Assembly: GCA_028681275.1 (NCBI GenBank)
Contig: JAQUIV010000008.1
Location: 1-36,100 of the forward strand
Source: Aliarcobacter sp.
GTDB taxonomy: Bacteria; Campylobacterota; Campylobacteria; Campylobacterales; Arcobacteraceae
DNA: 36,100 bases
Direction of reading: 5' to 3'
Made by a program: the position numbers and the translations under genes. Of this stretch, positions 1 through 10,420 are shown piece by piece. The notes under the pieces were generated by a model that saw nothing but the letters and a program-made list of their open reading frames with translations, was not told where the DNA came from and did not search any database. Every line of letters begins with the position of its first letter. Position 1 is the stretch's first letter.

Positions 1-1178
<1,178 letters not shown>

Positions 1179-1184
1179 AAACGC

Positions 1185-1736
1185 ATGAGAATGAAATTAC
1201 ATCATACACCGTATGTCTCAAGAAGAATTACAAGAGATTTAATTAGTTGTGAATTTGTTGAGGTTAGAAAAGAGAAACATAGTATTGAAGCAGAAGTTGA
1301 AAGAATATTAGATGCTGATTTAGAAAAAGAGTTTGCTTTAGATGAAAAAGTTCAAGAGATTTTAGCAGCTCAAGAAGAAGAAATCGAATATTTAAATGCA
1401 GATAGAAGACAACTTTTTTGGATGACTAAAAAAAGATTAGCAAATGATTTTGGAGTTATTTTAAATAACGAAGATAGATTTTCAGACATTGCTCACAAAA
1501 TATTAGATTATTTATGGGAAGAAGATTTTATACATTATACATGTTCTGATAATCAAATCAAAAATGTAATATTTGCTTCTTTAGATGATTTTATTAAAGG
1601 TTTTGAAAAAGCTGATAGTGAAGTTATGGCAAAATTAAAAAATTATAAAAGAAAATTAATACCAGGAACTGATGATTATGATCTTGTATATCACAGATTA
1701 TATGAAGAGGAATTAACAAAAAGAGGATTGATATAA
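1185..1736 (+). CDS. DUF507 family protein
   Basis: This 183-residue cytoplasmic protein has the look of the DUF507 family: an N-terminal MRMKLHHTPYVSRRI segment, a highly charged helical middle, and a C-terminal YHRLYEEELTKRGLI tail. The family has no established biochemical role that I know. An AAGGGGG ribosome binding site about nine bases upstream of the ATG at 1185 supports this start over the ATG at 1191. It sits six bases after purA and its stop codon directly abuts the carA start, so the three are very likely co-transcribed. I recall a DUF507 gene between purA and carA in Campylobacter as well, so the order may be old. Confidence 0.85.
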   Translation: MRMKLHHTPYVSRRITRDLISCEFVEVRKEKHSIEAEVERILDADLEKEFALDEKVQEILAAQEEEIEYLNADRRQLFWMTKKRLANDFGVILNNEDRFSDIAHKILDYLWEEDFIHYTCSDNQIKNVIFASLDDFIKGFEKADSEVMAKLKNYKRKLIPGTDDYDLVYHRLYEEELTKRGLI

Positions 1737-2855
1737 ATGCAAAAAGTATGGATATATTTAGAAAATGGGACTTTTTTAGAAGCGAAATCTTTTGGTGCAA
1801 CAGGAACATCTGTTGGAGAAATAGTTTTTAATACATCATTAACTGGATACCAAGAAATTATTTCAGATCCATCTTATGCTGGACAATTTATTACTTTTAC
1901 AATGCCAGAAATTGGAAATGTTGGAGTAAATGACAATGACATGGAAAGTAGAAAGTGCCATTGTAAAGGTGTATTAGTTAGAAATTATCATGCACAATAT
2001 TCAAATTATAGAGCGCAAAATGATTTAGATTCTTTATTAAAAGAACATGGTGTTTTAGGAATTTGTGAAATTGATACAAGATATTTAACAAAAATGATTA
2101 GAGATGAAGGTGCTATGATGATGATAGCATCAACTGAAATTTCTTGTAAAGATGAATTAGCAAAACAATTAGCTGCAAGTCCAAGAATTGAAGATATAAA
2201 TTATATTGAAATCGTATCAACAAAAGAGTCTTATGTTCATAAATCAGGAGCATGGAATCACTCTGTTAAAGCGTATAACAAAGCAGTTATGAGTGATAAA
2301 AAAGTTGTTGTTATTGACTTTGGAGTTAAAAGAAATATTTTAAACGAGCTTGTAAATGTTGGTTTAGAAGTTGAAGTAGTTCCTTCAACATTTAAAGGTG
2401 AAGATTTAATTGCTAGATATGAAGCTAAAGAAATTGGTGGAGTATTTTTATCAAATGGTCCAGGTGACCCTTTAACTTTAGTAAATGAGAAAAAAGAAGT
2501 ACAAAAACTAATAGAGGCAAATATTCCAATGTTTGCTATTTGTTTAGGTCATCAAATGCTTTCTATTGCTCATGGATACGATACTTACAAACTAAAATTT
2601 GGTCAACATGGTGGTAACCATCCAGTTGCTAATAATGGTGTTGTAGAAATTACTGCACAAAATCATAACTATAATGTTCCTGATAATATTATAGAGATTG
2701 CAGATGTAACTCATATCAATTTATTTGATAATACAATTGAAGGTGTTAAATATAAAAATAAAGAGATTTTCTCAGTTCAACATCACCCAGAAGCAAGTCC
2801 AGGACCACATGAGTCGAAATATATCTTCAAACAATTTGCAGATATTGTAAAATAG
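1737..2855 (+). CDS. carA: Carbamoyl-phosphate synthase small (glutaminase) subunit
   Basis: It hydrolyses glutamine and passes ammonia to CarB for carbamoyl phosphate, the precursor of pyrimidines and arginine. At 372 residues it is of normal length. The N-terminal small-subunit domain (about 1-150, with NTSLTGYQEI) is followed by a class I glutamine amidotransferase domain. That domain has LSNGPGDP, the nucleophile Cys269 in AICLGHQML, and the HHPEASPGPH His/Glu motif near the C-terminus. The start codon immediately follows the DUF507 stop, suggesting translational coupling. No carB is in the window. It converges on the reverse receiver-like gene with only ten bases between stops. Confidence 0.97.
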   Translation: MQKVWIYLENGTFLEAKSFGATGTSVGEIVFNTSLTGYQEIISDPSYAGQFITFTMPEIGNVGVNDNDMESRKCHCKGVLVRNYHAQYSNYRAQNDLDSLLKEHGVLGICEIDTRYLTKMIRDEGAMMMIASTEISCKDELAKQLAASPRIEDINYIEIVSTKESYVHKSGAWNHSVKAYNKAVMSDKKVVVIDFGVKRNILNELVNVGLEVEVVPSTFKGEDLIARYEAKEIGGVFLSNGPGDPLTLVNEKKEVQKLIEANIPMFAICLGHQMLSIAHGYDTYKLKFGQHGGNHPVANNGVVEITAQNHNYNVPDNIIEIADVTHINLFDNTIEGVKYKNKEIFSVQHHPEASPGPHESKYIFKQFADIVK

Positions 2856-2874
2856 GGTTATTTCCTTATTTTAC
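2847..2874. terminator. Hairpin spanning two convergent stop codons
   Basis: An inverted repeat (GTAAAATAGGG against CCTTATTTTAC, with one G-T pair and a six-base TTATTT loop) covers the carA stop and the stop of the converging reverse gene. It could slow polymerase from both sides. No clear T-run follows on either strand, so termination is an inference. Confidence 0.4.
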
Positions 2875-3465
2875 AGTAATTTCAATTTCATTATTTACAT
2901 TTACTTCCATTTTAAAGAAGCTTTCATTTACTAAATTTTCAATCTTAAAAATCTCGTTTATATTCATATTGCCAGTTATTGATTTTATTATAATCTTATT
3001 ATCAATTAACTCTTTGTTTTTATAAAACGAATTATCCTCAAGATTAATAAAATTAAAAAGAGCATCAACTGTGTTAATTGATTTTAATTTGTCTTTATTT
3101 GGGCAAAGGAAATCATTTGCCTTATCTAAATAATTTAAAATAGTTCTTGGTTTAACAGGTTTAATTAATCTAACAAATTGAAATAAACTAAAACAATCAT
3201 CACAAGAAACAGGGCATTTAATATGGTCACTTAATAATATAACTTTTTGTTTAGGATTTTTATTTAAAATGTATGCAATTATTTCATCTGCATGCTCAAT
3301 AATATGATCGATTATAATGTATTCAAAACTTGTAAGTTCTAAAAGATTTATAATATTATTTTTTTTTGTTTCAATAGTTGCTTGATAATTTGTAAATTCA
3401 GTAACAATAAGATTCAAAAGACTCACTGTTCGAAGAGAATGGTCAATAATTAGAATATTGTTCAT
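2866..3465 (-). CDS. Receiver-like protein with unknown C-terminal half
   Basis: The first 115 or so residues follow a response-regulator fold pattern: MNNILIIDHSLR, FEYIIIDHIIEH with an Asp at the phosphorylation position, KVILLSDH, and LIKPVKP with the conserved Lys-Pro. The usual acidic pair of strand 1 is reduced to Asp-His. A Cys pair lies in the middle (PVSCDDCFS). The C-terminal 80 residues match no output domain I know, and no DNA-binding helix-turn-helix is apparent. It starts two bases after the pgpA stop with a weak ribosome binding site, so it is probably the last gene of the ispDF operon and translated by coupling. A signalling role is inferred from the fold only. Confidence 0.6.
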   Translation of the reverse strand: MNNILIIDHSLRTVSLLNLIVTEFTNYQATIETKKNNIINLLELTSFEYIIIDHIIEHADEIIAYILNKNPKQKVILLSDHIKCPVSCDDCFSLFQFVRLIKPVKPRTILNYLDKANDFLCPNKDKLKSINTVDALFNFINLEDNSFYKNKELIDNKIIIKSITGNMNINEIFKIENLVNESFFKMEVNVNNEIEITVK

Positions 3466-3467
3466 TA

Positions 3468-3944
3468 TTAAAGAATAAATTTTTCAATTAACTGATAAAC
3501 TCCAGCCGTTGCAATTCCAGCAGCAACTCCAGCAAGAACATCATCACCCATTACACCTAAGCCACCTTTTACATCTCTATCAATTTTTCCAATAAATGAT
3601 GGTTTCCAAATATCAAACAATCTAAAGAAAATAAATGCAATTGGAGCCATAAATAGAACATTTGAGCTATTAATTCCACAAATTGCAAGGGTAATCCACA
3701 TTCCTGCTAATTCATCAATTACTATCTCTTTCCCATCGTGCATACCAACTTCTTTTTCATAAATGTCTATTTGTTTTATAGCAATTACTGTAATTAATAA
3801 AGCTAATAAAAATAGAGTTGATACATGAAGAAATTCAAGCAAAAATAGTCCGATAATTAAAGATACAAACGAACCTACAGTTCCTGGTGCTTTTGGGCTT
3901 AATCCACTAAATCCAACTGTTAGAAAAAATTTTCTAAAATTCAT
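3468..3944 (-). CDS. pgpA: Phosphatidylglycerophosphatase A
   Basis: It removes phosphate from phosphatidylglycerophosphate to give phosphatidylglycerol at the inner membrane. The protein is 158 residues, typical for PgpA. It begins with the family pattern GFSGLSPKAPGTVGS, then hydrophobic segments, then the acidic active-site region DGKEIVIDELAGMW and the late GGLGVMGDDVLAGV segment. The ribosome binding site AGGATA overlaps the stop of the upstream response regulator, so both are in one operon. In Campylobacter jejuni I recall pgpA lying near the same regulator and ispDF, which supports the assignment. Confidence 0.94.
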   Translation of the reverse strand: MNFRKFFLTVGFSGLSPKAPGTVGSFVSLIIGLFLLEFLHVSTLFLLALLITVIAIKQIDIYEKEVGMHDGKEIVIDELAGMWITLAICGINSSNVLFMAPIAFIFFRLFDIWKPSFIGKIDRDVKGGLGVMGDDVLAGVAAGIATAGVYQLIEKFIL

Positions 3945-3953
3945 AAAATATCC

Positions 3954-4844
3954 TTATTTTTTCTTTTCAATATCTAGTTTTTTTCTTTTTTCCCAAAGAG
4001 ACTTTCTTGAAATTCCTAGTTTTTTTGATAGTTCAGTATCTGGATATTTATTTTGATAAGAAACAACCATCATTTTTACATAATCGTTTATTGTCATAAT
4101 ATTTGAGTTTCCAATTAGTTGGTTGTCATTATTAAACTCGATTTTTCTATATGGGAAATCAATTTCTGTTTCTAATGTAGAAACTACGCAGTTTTTATCT
4201 TCAATAAATTTTATAACATTTTCTTTAACATTCTTTTTTAAAGTGTGATAATCGGTAAGGTAAATTATAGATTTTCCTTGTATTGCATTTATCTGTTTTT
4301 GCCATGAAATTGAAGTTAATGAGATAAAAATAATTGGTAAATCCATCTTTCTTGAAAGTTCAAAAACTAATTTATCAGCACATTTTTGTGAGTTTGATTC
4401 TATTAATGTTGGAAAAGATGGAGGCAATAAAGTATCAGATGTATCAATTTCTGCCATTGTAAATTCAAAATATTCTCTTAAAGTTTGTAACTCTCTTTTT
4501 AAACTTCTACAATCTTTATAATGATAGATTTTTCTAATTAATTCATCCATAATAAATGGTTTCATAATATAATCTTTTGCACCATCTTTAATAGGATTTG
4601 TAACAGTTTCATCAGAAATATAAGAGACTAAAAGAAGAATGATTGAATTTTCAGAATATTTTTTTATGATATTTTTACATAAGGCTGAGGGTAAAGATGT
4701 TGATAAAAGAATTGTGTCATAATCTTTTGTAAGATTATCAATATTTGGTGACTCGATATAATCACAACTATGTCCATCATCAAGTAATCTTGATACAACT
4801 TTTTGAGCTAAATAAATCTCATTTTCGATAATTAATATATTCAT
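3954..4844 (-). CDS. HP1021-like atypical orphan response regulator
   Basis: This 296-residue protein has an N-terminal receiver-like domain and a C-terminal Fis-like helix-turn-helix (LSKKLGISRKSLWEKRKKL, last 25 residues). The receiver lacks phosphorylation residues: the acidic pair reads Glu-Asn-Glu and the acceptor Asp is replaced by Ser48 (ILLSTSLP), while the switch Lys95 (IMKPF) remains. The middle (about 115-240) has no clear Walker motifs. These traits, its length and its place next to ispDF match HP1021 of Helicobacter pylori and Cj1608 of C. jejuni, studied as regulators of replication origin and redox or energy genes. I chose the ATG at 4844, which makes an ATGA overlap with the ispDF stop, over an upstream TTG at 4856. 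Confidence 0.82.
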   Translation of the reverse strand: MNILIIENEIYLAQKVVSRLLDDGHSCDYIESPNIDNLTKDYDTILLSTSLPSALCKNIIKKYSENSIILLLVSYISDETVTNPIKDGAKDYIMKPFIMDELIRKIYHYKDCRSLKRELQTLREYFEFTMAEIDTSDTLLPPSFPTLIESNSQKCADKLVFELSRKMDLPIIFISLTSISWQKQINAIQGKSIIYLTDYHTLKKNVKENVIKFIEDKNCVVSTLETEIDFPYRKIEFNNDNQLIGNSNIMTINDYVKMMVVSYQNKYPDTELSKKLGISRKSLWEKRKKLDIEKKK

Positions 4845-5968
4845 TTTCTTTTCCAATCATAATATTTCAATGTAGCTATACTTTGAACAGCTACTCCCTC
4901 TGCTCTACCAATAAATCCCATTTTTTCAGCAGTTGTTGCTTTTACATTTATAAACTGTTTTTCAATATTCAATAACGCAGCTAAAGAATTTTTTATTTCA
5001 TGTTTAAAAGGGTTGATTTTTGGTTTTTGAGCAATTATTGTAGTATCAATATTTACAATCTCATATCCAACATTGTAAATAAATCGAACAATATGCTCTA
5101 ATAAAAGTTTTGAATCAATACCTTTATATTTTTCATCAGTATCAGGGAAAAATTCCCCAATATCTCCAGCTCCACAAGCACCTAACAGTGCATCAATAAT
5201 AGAGTGAATTAAAACATCACCATCACTGTGAGCTTTAAATCCATATTCATAAGGAAGTTTTACACCACCTAAAAACATCTCTTTATTATCTTCAAAGGCA
5301 TGAATATCAAAACCAGTTCCTGTAAAAAAGTTTTTTGATGCTTCTTTTAAACAAGGCAGTTCATCTAGTTCATTTCCAAGAGTTAATTTTTTGCTCTCTT
5401 TACTTCCTTGAATATATTTGATTGTTCCTGCTATTGCTTTAATAGCTGAACTTTCATCTGTATATTCAATATTTGTATCTAAGGCTTCTTTTAAAGTTTT
5501 TGTTAGGGAAAGTTGTGGAGTTTGGATTAATTTTACTTGGTCTCTATTTATTGTATTTGTTTCATAAATTACAGTATCTGTCACATTTAAAACAGGAACT
5601 ATACAATCTGCATTTTCTTTTTCATCTAAAAGATTTTTAATTACACTTTGGGGAATACAAGCACGAGCCACATCACTTATCATTACATATTTTGTTGTTA
5701 CTAATTCTAAAGCATTTAAAATAGATTTTTGCCTAGTATCTCCACCTTTTACAAAAGTAAAATCATAGGTGAAATTTTTCATATAATTTAATTCATCTTC
5801 GTGAGAAGTAACGATAATTTTATCAAATTGTGAAAAAGAAGCTAACCTTTTTGTCACATTTAGCCATAAAGGTTCATTTTCTATTCTAATCCATTGTTTT
5901 TTTGTTTTATGTTCAAAACGCGTGGAATTCCCAGCACATAAAACGATAAGTGTAACATCTAACAACAA
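4841..5968 (-). CDS. ispDF: Bifunctional IspD/IspF enzyme of the MEP isoprenoid pathway
   Basis: It combines the cytidylyltransferase that makes CDP-methylerythritol (IspD, about 1-210) with 2-C-methyl-erythritol 2,4-cyclodiphosphate synthase (IspF, about 216-375). The IspD part has LIVLCAGNSTRF, KKQW and the late DESSAI segment. The IspF part has GTGFDIHAF, HSDGDVLIHSIIDALLGA, FFPDTD and the C-terminal KATTAEKMGFIGRAEGVA. No ATG fits; it starts at TTG (5968), or the next TTG codon, behind an AAAGGGG ribosome binding site with unusually short spacing. The stop overlaps the start of the HP1021-like gene by four bases. Fusion of D and F is common in Campylobacterota. Confidence 0.96.
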   Translation of the reverse strand: MLLDVTLIVLCAGNSTRFEHKTKKQWIRIENEPLWLNVTKRLASFSQFDKIIVTSHEDELNYMKNFTYDFTFVKGGDTRQKSILNALELVTTKYVMISDVARACIPQSVIKNLLDEKENADCIVPVLNVTDTVIYETNTINRDQVKLIQTPQLSLTKTLKEALDTNIEYTDESSAIKAIAGTIKYIQGSKESKKLTLGNELDELPCLKEASKNFFTGTGFDIHAFEDNKEMFLGGVKLPYEYGFKAHSDGDVLIHSIIDALLGACGAGDIGEFFPDTDEKYKGIDSKLLLEHIVRFIYNVGYEIVNIDTTIIAQKPKINPFKHEIKNSLAALLNIEKQFINVKATTAEKMGFIGRAEGVAVQSIATLKYYDWKRK

Positions 5969-5995
5969 AAACCCCTTTGTGTAAAAAAGTTACAA

Positions 5996-6001
5996 ATTAT
6001 A
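5996..6001 (-). promoter_or_regulatory. Candidate -10 box for the ispDF operon
   Basis: TATAAT on the reverse strand, 28 bases upstream of the ispDF start, in the 56-base gap after the HDOD gene. There is no clear -35, as is usual in this phylum. Placement is plausible but the area is so AT-rich that chance matches occur. Confidence 0.4.
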
Positions 6002-6024
6002 ATATAACTTTACTTACGCTTAAG

Positions 6025-6849
6025 TTAAGTATTTTGTTTAATTACTTCTTTTATCACATCAATTGAGTTTAAAAAGTTCTCAACATCAAAATTATACAAA
6101 GCAACTTTTTCTAAAGCTTTATGAATATTCTCATCACTAAGTGGATAACGAATATCACATAAGATTTTTACGATTTCTAAAATCTGCGCTTTTGTTTTAA
6201 ATTCATTTGGACAAGATTCAATATCATCGGTAAAAGCAATTGGAATAATTATATTTGGACTTAAATCCCATTGTTTAAAAACATTTGCGGTTATTCTTGC
6301 ACACGAATATCCAGTATATTTTTTTTCACAGAAAGTTGTATCTTTTCTCTCTTCTAATTCAACCAAAAATTCTTCTGATTTTCTATTTTTTTGAATAACT
6401 TCGGAAATGATAAATTTCCCAACTTCTTGCAAAAATGCAGGTAATAAAAGTTCATTTTTTAAATCAAAATTTATTGTTGAAACCCAAGTATTTATAATAT
6501 TAGAGGCTAGTGCACTTATGAAAAGAAAATCATCATTTTTTACAGCATATGCTAATAAATTGCTATTTATTGTATTTTGAATAGCAGATCCAATTGCAAT
6601 AGAGATAGTGAAATTTATACCCAGCAGATTTATGGCTCTACTTAAAGTTTCTACTTTACTTTTAAATCCAAACATACTTGAATTTGCAACTTTTAAAATG
6701 GTTACAACCATTAAAGGGTCTTTTTCAATAATTGAAATTAACTCTTGAACATTTGTACTTTCAACATTTTTATATTTATCAAGTTCAATTACACTTGAAG
6801 GAAGTGGTGGTAAGGAATTTATCTCTTCAATTAAATCTTTTTTCATCAT
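6025..6849 (-). CDS. HDOD-domain signalling protein
   Basis: The 274-residue protein is built around one HDOD domain (about 10-210): LPPLPSSVIEL, then KDPLMVVTILKVANSSMFG and SRAINLLGI, followed by a helical region with GKFIISEVI. HDOD proteins are non-catalytic relatives of HD phosphohydrolases, linked to signalling and motility regulation in bacteria. No receiver, GGDEF or EAL domain is attached. Two ATG codons stand side by side; the second (6846) has better spacing from AGGA. It lies 12 bases behind the 662-residue gene and is probably co-transcribed with it. What it binds cannot be read from the sequence. Confidence 0.85.
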   Translation of the reverse strand: MMKKDLIEEINSLPPLPSSVIELDKYKNVESTNVQELISIIEKDPLMVVTILKVANSSMFGFKSKVETLSRAINLLGINFTISIAIGSAIQNTINSNLLAYAVKNDDFLFISALASNIINTWVSTINFDLKNELLLPAFLQEVGKFIISEVIQKNRKSEEFLVELEERKDTTFCEKKYTGYSCARITANVFKQWDLSPNIIIPIAFTDDIESCPNEFKTKAQILEIVKILCDIRYPLSDENIHKALEKVALYNFDVENFLNSIDVIKEVIKQNT

Positions 6850-6861
6850 TTTCCTAAAATA

Positions 6862-8850
6862 CTAATAATTTATCTCTATTTCATCTTCATCATCAATAAG
6901 AATATTGAATTTTTTGTTTTGATTTTTAAGATTATTAAGAATTCTACAAATATTATTTTCTATTAGAGTTCTATTTTCATCAAGAATTGATAAGAAATTA
7001 TTTTTATAAACAGTTGTAAAAACTAATCTAATTATATATTTTGGTAAAACTATCTTATACTCTTCAAATCCTGCTTCCAAGATAGCCAAATTTTGATTAG
7101 TTTCAAGAATAGATGTTTCACATAAACCATGAAATATATTATTTGAAATAAAATTTGCTAAAAATATTTTAATTTCATCAATAGGTAAATTTTTATTTAT
7201 TTTATCTAAGATAGTTAATAATTCATTTTCTAATTCAAGATTTTTATTTTTTAAAAACTCTTTTAAAATAAGTTCACTAGAAATTTGAATGTTGTCTAAA
7301 ATAGCAAAATTTATATCCTTATATTCATTTAAAAGAGTATCTAAACCATTTATTTGCACAAATGTTGAATATAAATTTTTTGCTTTTTCTAGATTTCTTT
7401 GATTTGTTGAATAAAAAAGGCTAAGACTCAAATAGATTTTCGAATAAACAGATAAAAGATGTGAAGCAATTTTATAATTATCAACATAAATATAAATTTT
7501 GTTTAATAACTCTTCAATCTCCATAGTATATTTATTTGTCATAGATTTATTTATTGTTAAATCAAATATTTCTAATTTAAAAAATTCATGGTAATCATTT
7601 TTTATTGGTTTATAATCACTTAGAATTTGAGTAATTTGATGATATTTATATATAGCAATATCAGGTGCAAAATATAGAAGTTTATAAATAATTTCTAAAT
7701 TTACATTGTTTGTATTTTGTTGAGAAAATACAAAATCATCAATAATCAAATGATAATCAAGTTTTTTTAAAAAGTCTTGGTTTAGTTGATAATTTGTCAA
7801 AAGGGCATTTAATAGATCTTTTTCAAAATCATTTAAATTTTGAGCAATATCTTCACTTGGAAAATATAAACTAAATTTTTTATAATAAAATCTCAATATT
7901 TTTTGGAAATATTCTGAATCAAAATATAAAACTTCATCCAAAGAATTTTTTAACTCTTTTATTAATGTTAGAATTAAAACCGAAGAGTTCATTTTATATA
8001 TCAAAAATTCAGAAGAGTCCAAATCTTTAGTCTCATTTCCAAAATTACTCTCTTTTGATAAGATGTATCCATCTTCCAGTCTTTCAAGAGCTAATAAATA
8101 GTCTTTAAAAGTTATCTTTAAATCATTTAATTCAAATTTTATTTCATCAATATGTGAAAAGTAATATAAATATTTCCCTTGAATATTATTTAGTTTATTT
8201 ATTTTTTCTTCATCCAATAAAACATTAAATTTTAAAAGATTTATTGTTTCTGTCATTAACTCTATAAAAAATCTTATACTTTTTCTTGCAACCACATCAA
8301 TAGAGATAAAACTACATAGTTGGGTAATTGTTCGTAATAAAACAATATAAGAATCAAATGTTATAGAAAAAAGTTTTTTATCATTTAAAAATAAATATTT
8401 TAATTTTGCTTCGTAAAATCTAAAAAGATTAGAAAGGGAGTCATAGTTATAACTATTATATGACTCTATGATTTTTTCTTGAGTTCCAATAGATAAAATA
8501 TGTAACATTATATTTATATCTTTGAAAAAATAAATGGAGTCTTTTTTTGTAATATTTAGTAATTTATTTTCAATATAAAGATTGATTTGTTCTTTAAATG
8601 TAATATTATTTAAAAATAAATTTTCTAAATCATCGGGGATTTTTTCTTTTTTAGTTGATAATGTTTCTATATAATTTATCGTATATAAAACATTTTTTTC
8701 AATAGAACCTATTAATTGATTGTCATTTTCTAAAATATTATATTTTTCAAGAATTAAATCAATTTGTTTTATACAATCTTTTTGTTCTAACTCTTCATTT
8801 GTAAAAAAAGAAAAGCTTGGAGAGTTTTTAGAATCATCATCAATAATCAT
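6862..8850 (-). CDS. Large protein of unknown function (662 aa)
   Basis: I do not recognise this protein. It is 662 residues, very rich in Asn, Lys, Ile, Leu and Phe, predicted by eye to be largely helical, and has no signal peptide, obvious membrane segment, nucleotide-binding loop or metal-binding motif. The N-terminus (MIIDDDSKNS) and C-terminus (DDEDEIEINY) are acidic. The ATG at 8850 has a good AGGAG ribosome binding site. The next gene, 12 bases downstream, encodes the HDOD protein, so a shared signalling or cell-surface process is possible but unproven. The composition is even more AT-driven than neighbouring metabolic genes, consistent with a fast-evolving, lineage-specific gene. Confidence 0.75.
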   Translation of the reverse strand: MIIDDDSKNSPSFSFFTNEELEQKDCIKQIDLILEKYNILENDNQLIGSIEKNVLYTINYIETLSTKKEKIPDDLENLFLNNITFKEQINLYIENKLLNITKKDSIYFFKDINIMLHILSIGTQEKIIESYNSYNYDSLSNLFRFYEAKLKYLFLNDKKLFSITFDSYIVLLRTITQLCSFISIDVVARKSIRFFIELMTETINLLKFNVLLDEEKINKLNNIQGKYLYYFSHIDEIKFELNDLKITFKDYLLALERLEDGYILSKESNFGNETKDLDSSEFLIYKMNSSVLILTLIKELKNSLDEVLYFDSEYFQKILRFYYKKFSLYFPSEDIAQNLNDFEKDLLNALLTNYQLNQDFLKKLDYHLIIDDFVFSQQNTNNVNLEIIYKLLYFAPDIAIYKYHQITQILSDYKPIKNDYHEFFKLEIFDLTINKSMTNKYTMEIEELLNKIYIYVDNYKIASHLLSVYSKIYLSLSLFYSTNQRNLEKAKNLYSTFVQINGLDTLLNEYKDINFAILDNIQISSELILKEFLKNKNLELENELLTILDKINKNLPIDEIKIFLANFISNNIFHGLCETSILETNQNLAILEAGFEEYKIVLPKYIIRLVFTTVYKNNFLSILDENRTLIENNICRILNNLKNQNKKFNILIDDEDEIEINY

Positions 8851-8876
8851 TACTACTCCTATTGTATATTTGAATT

Positions 8877-8882
8877 ATTATA
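8877..8882 (-). promoter_or_regulatory. Candidate -10 box for the 662-aa/HDOD gene pair
   Basis: TATAAT on the reverse strand about 27 bases before the ATG at 8850. With the forward thiC promoter it makes the 8851-9001 gap a divergent promoter region. I saw no riboswitch or operator there. Confidence 0.4.
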
Positions 8883-8948
8883 TAGAAAAGAAACTTATAC
8901 AAATAATAATTTGGAATTAATGGAAGTAATTAAGGTTCTCTAAACATA

Positions 8949-10354
<1,406 letters not shown>

Positions 10355-10381
10355 TTAAGATAAAAATTATCCTATTTAAAA

Positions 10382-10387
10382 TATAAT
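10382..10387 (+). promoter_or_regulatory. Candidate -10 box for mrp
   Basis: TATAAT lies 33 bases before the mrp ATG in the 66-base gap after thiC, followed by AAGGA (10407-10411). The spacing is good, but AT-richness makes this only suggestive. Confidence 0.4.
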
Positions 10388-10420
10388 TCAATAATTAAAA
10401 AATATGAAGGAATTTTTATT

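Noticed and set aside
8720-8920. Forward 66-codon frame opposite the start of the 662-aa gene
   Set aside because: It is a shadow of the reverse gene, low in complexity, with no convincing ribosome binding site.
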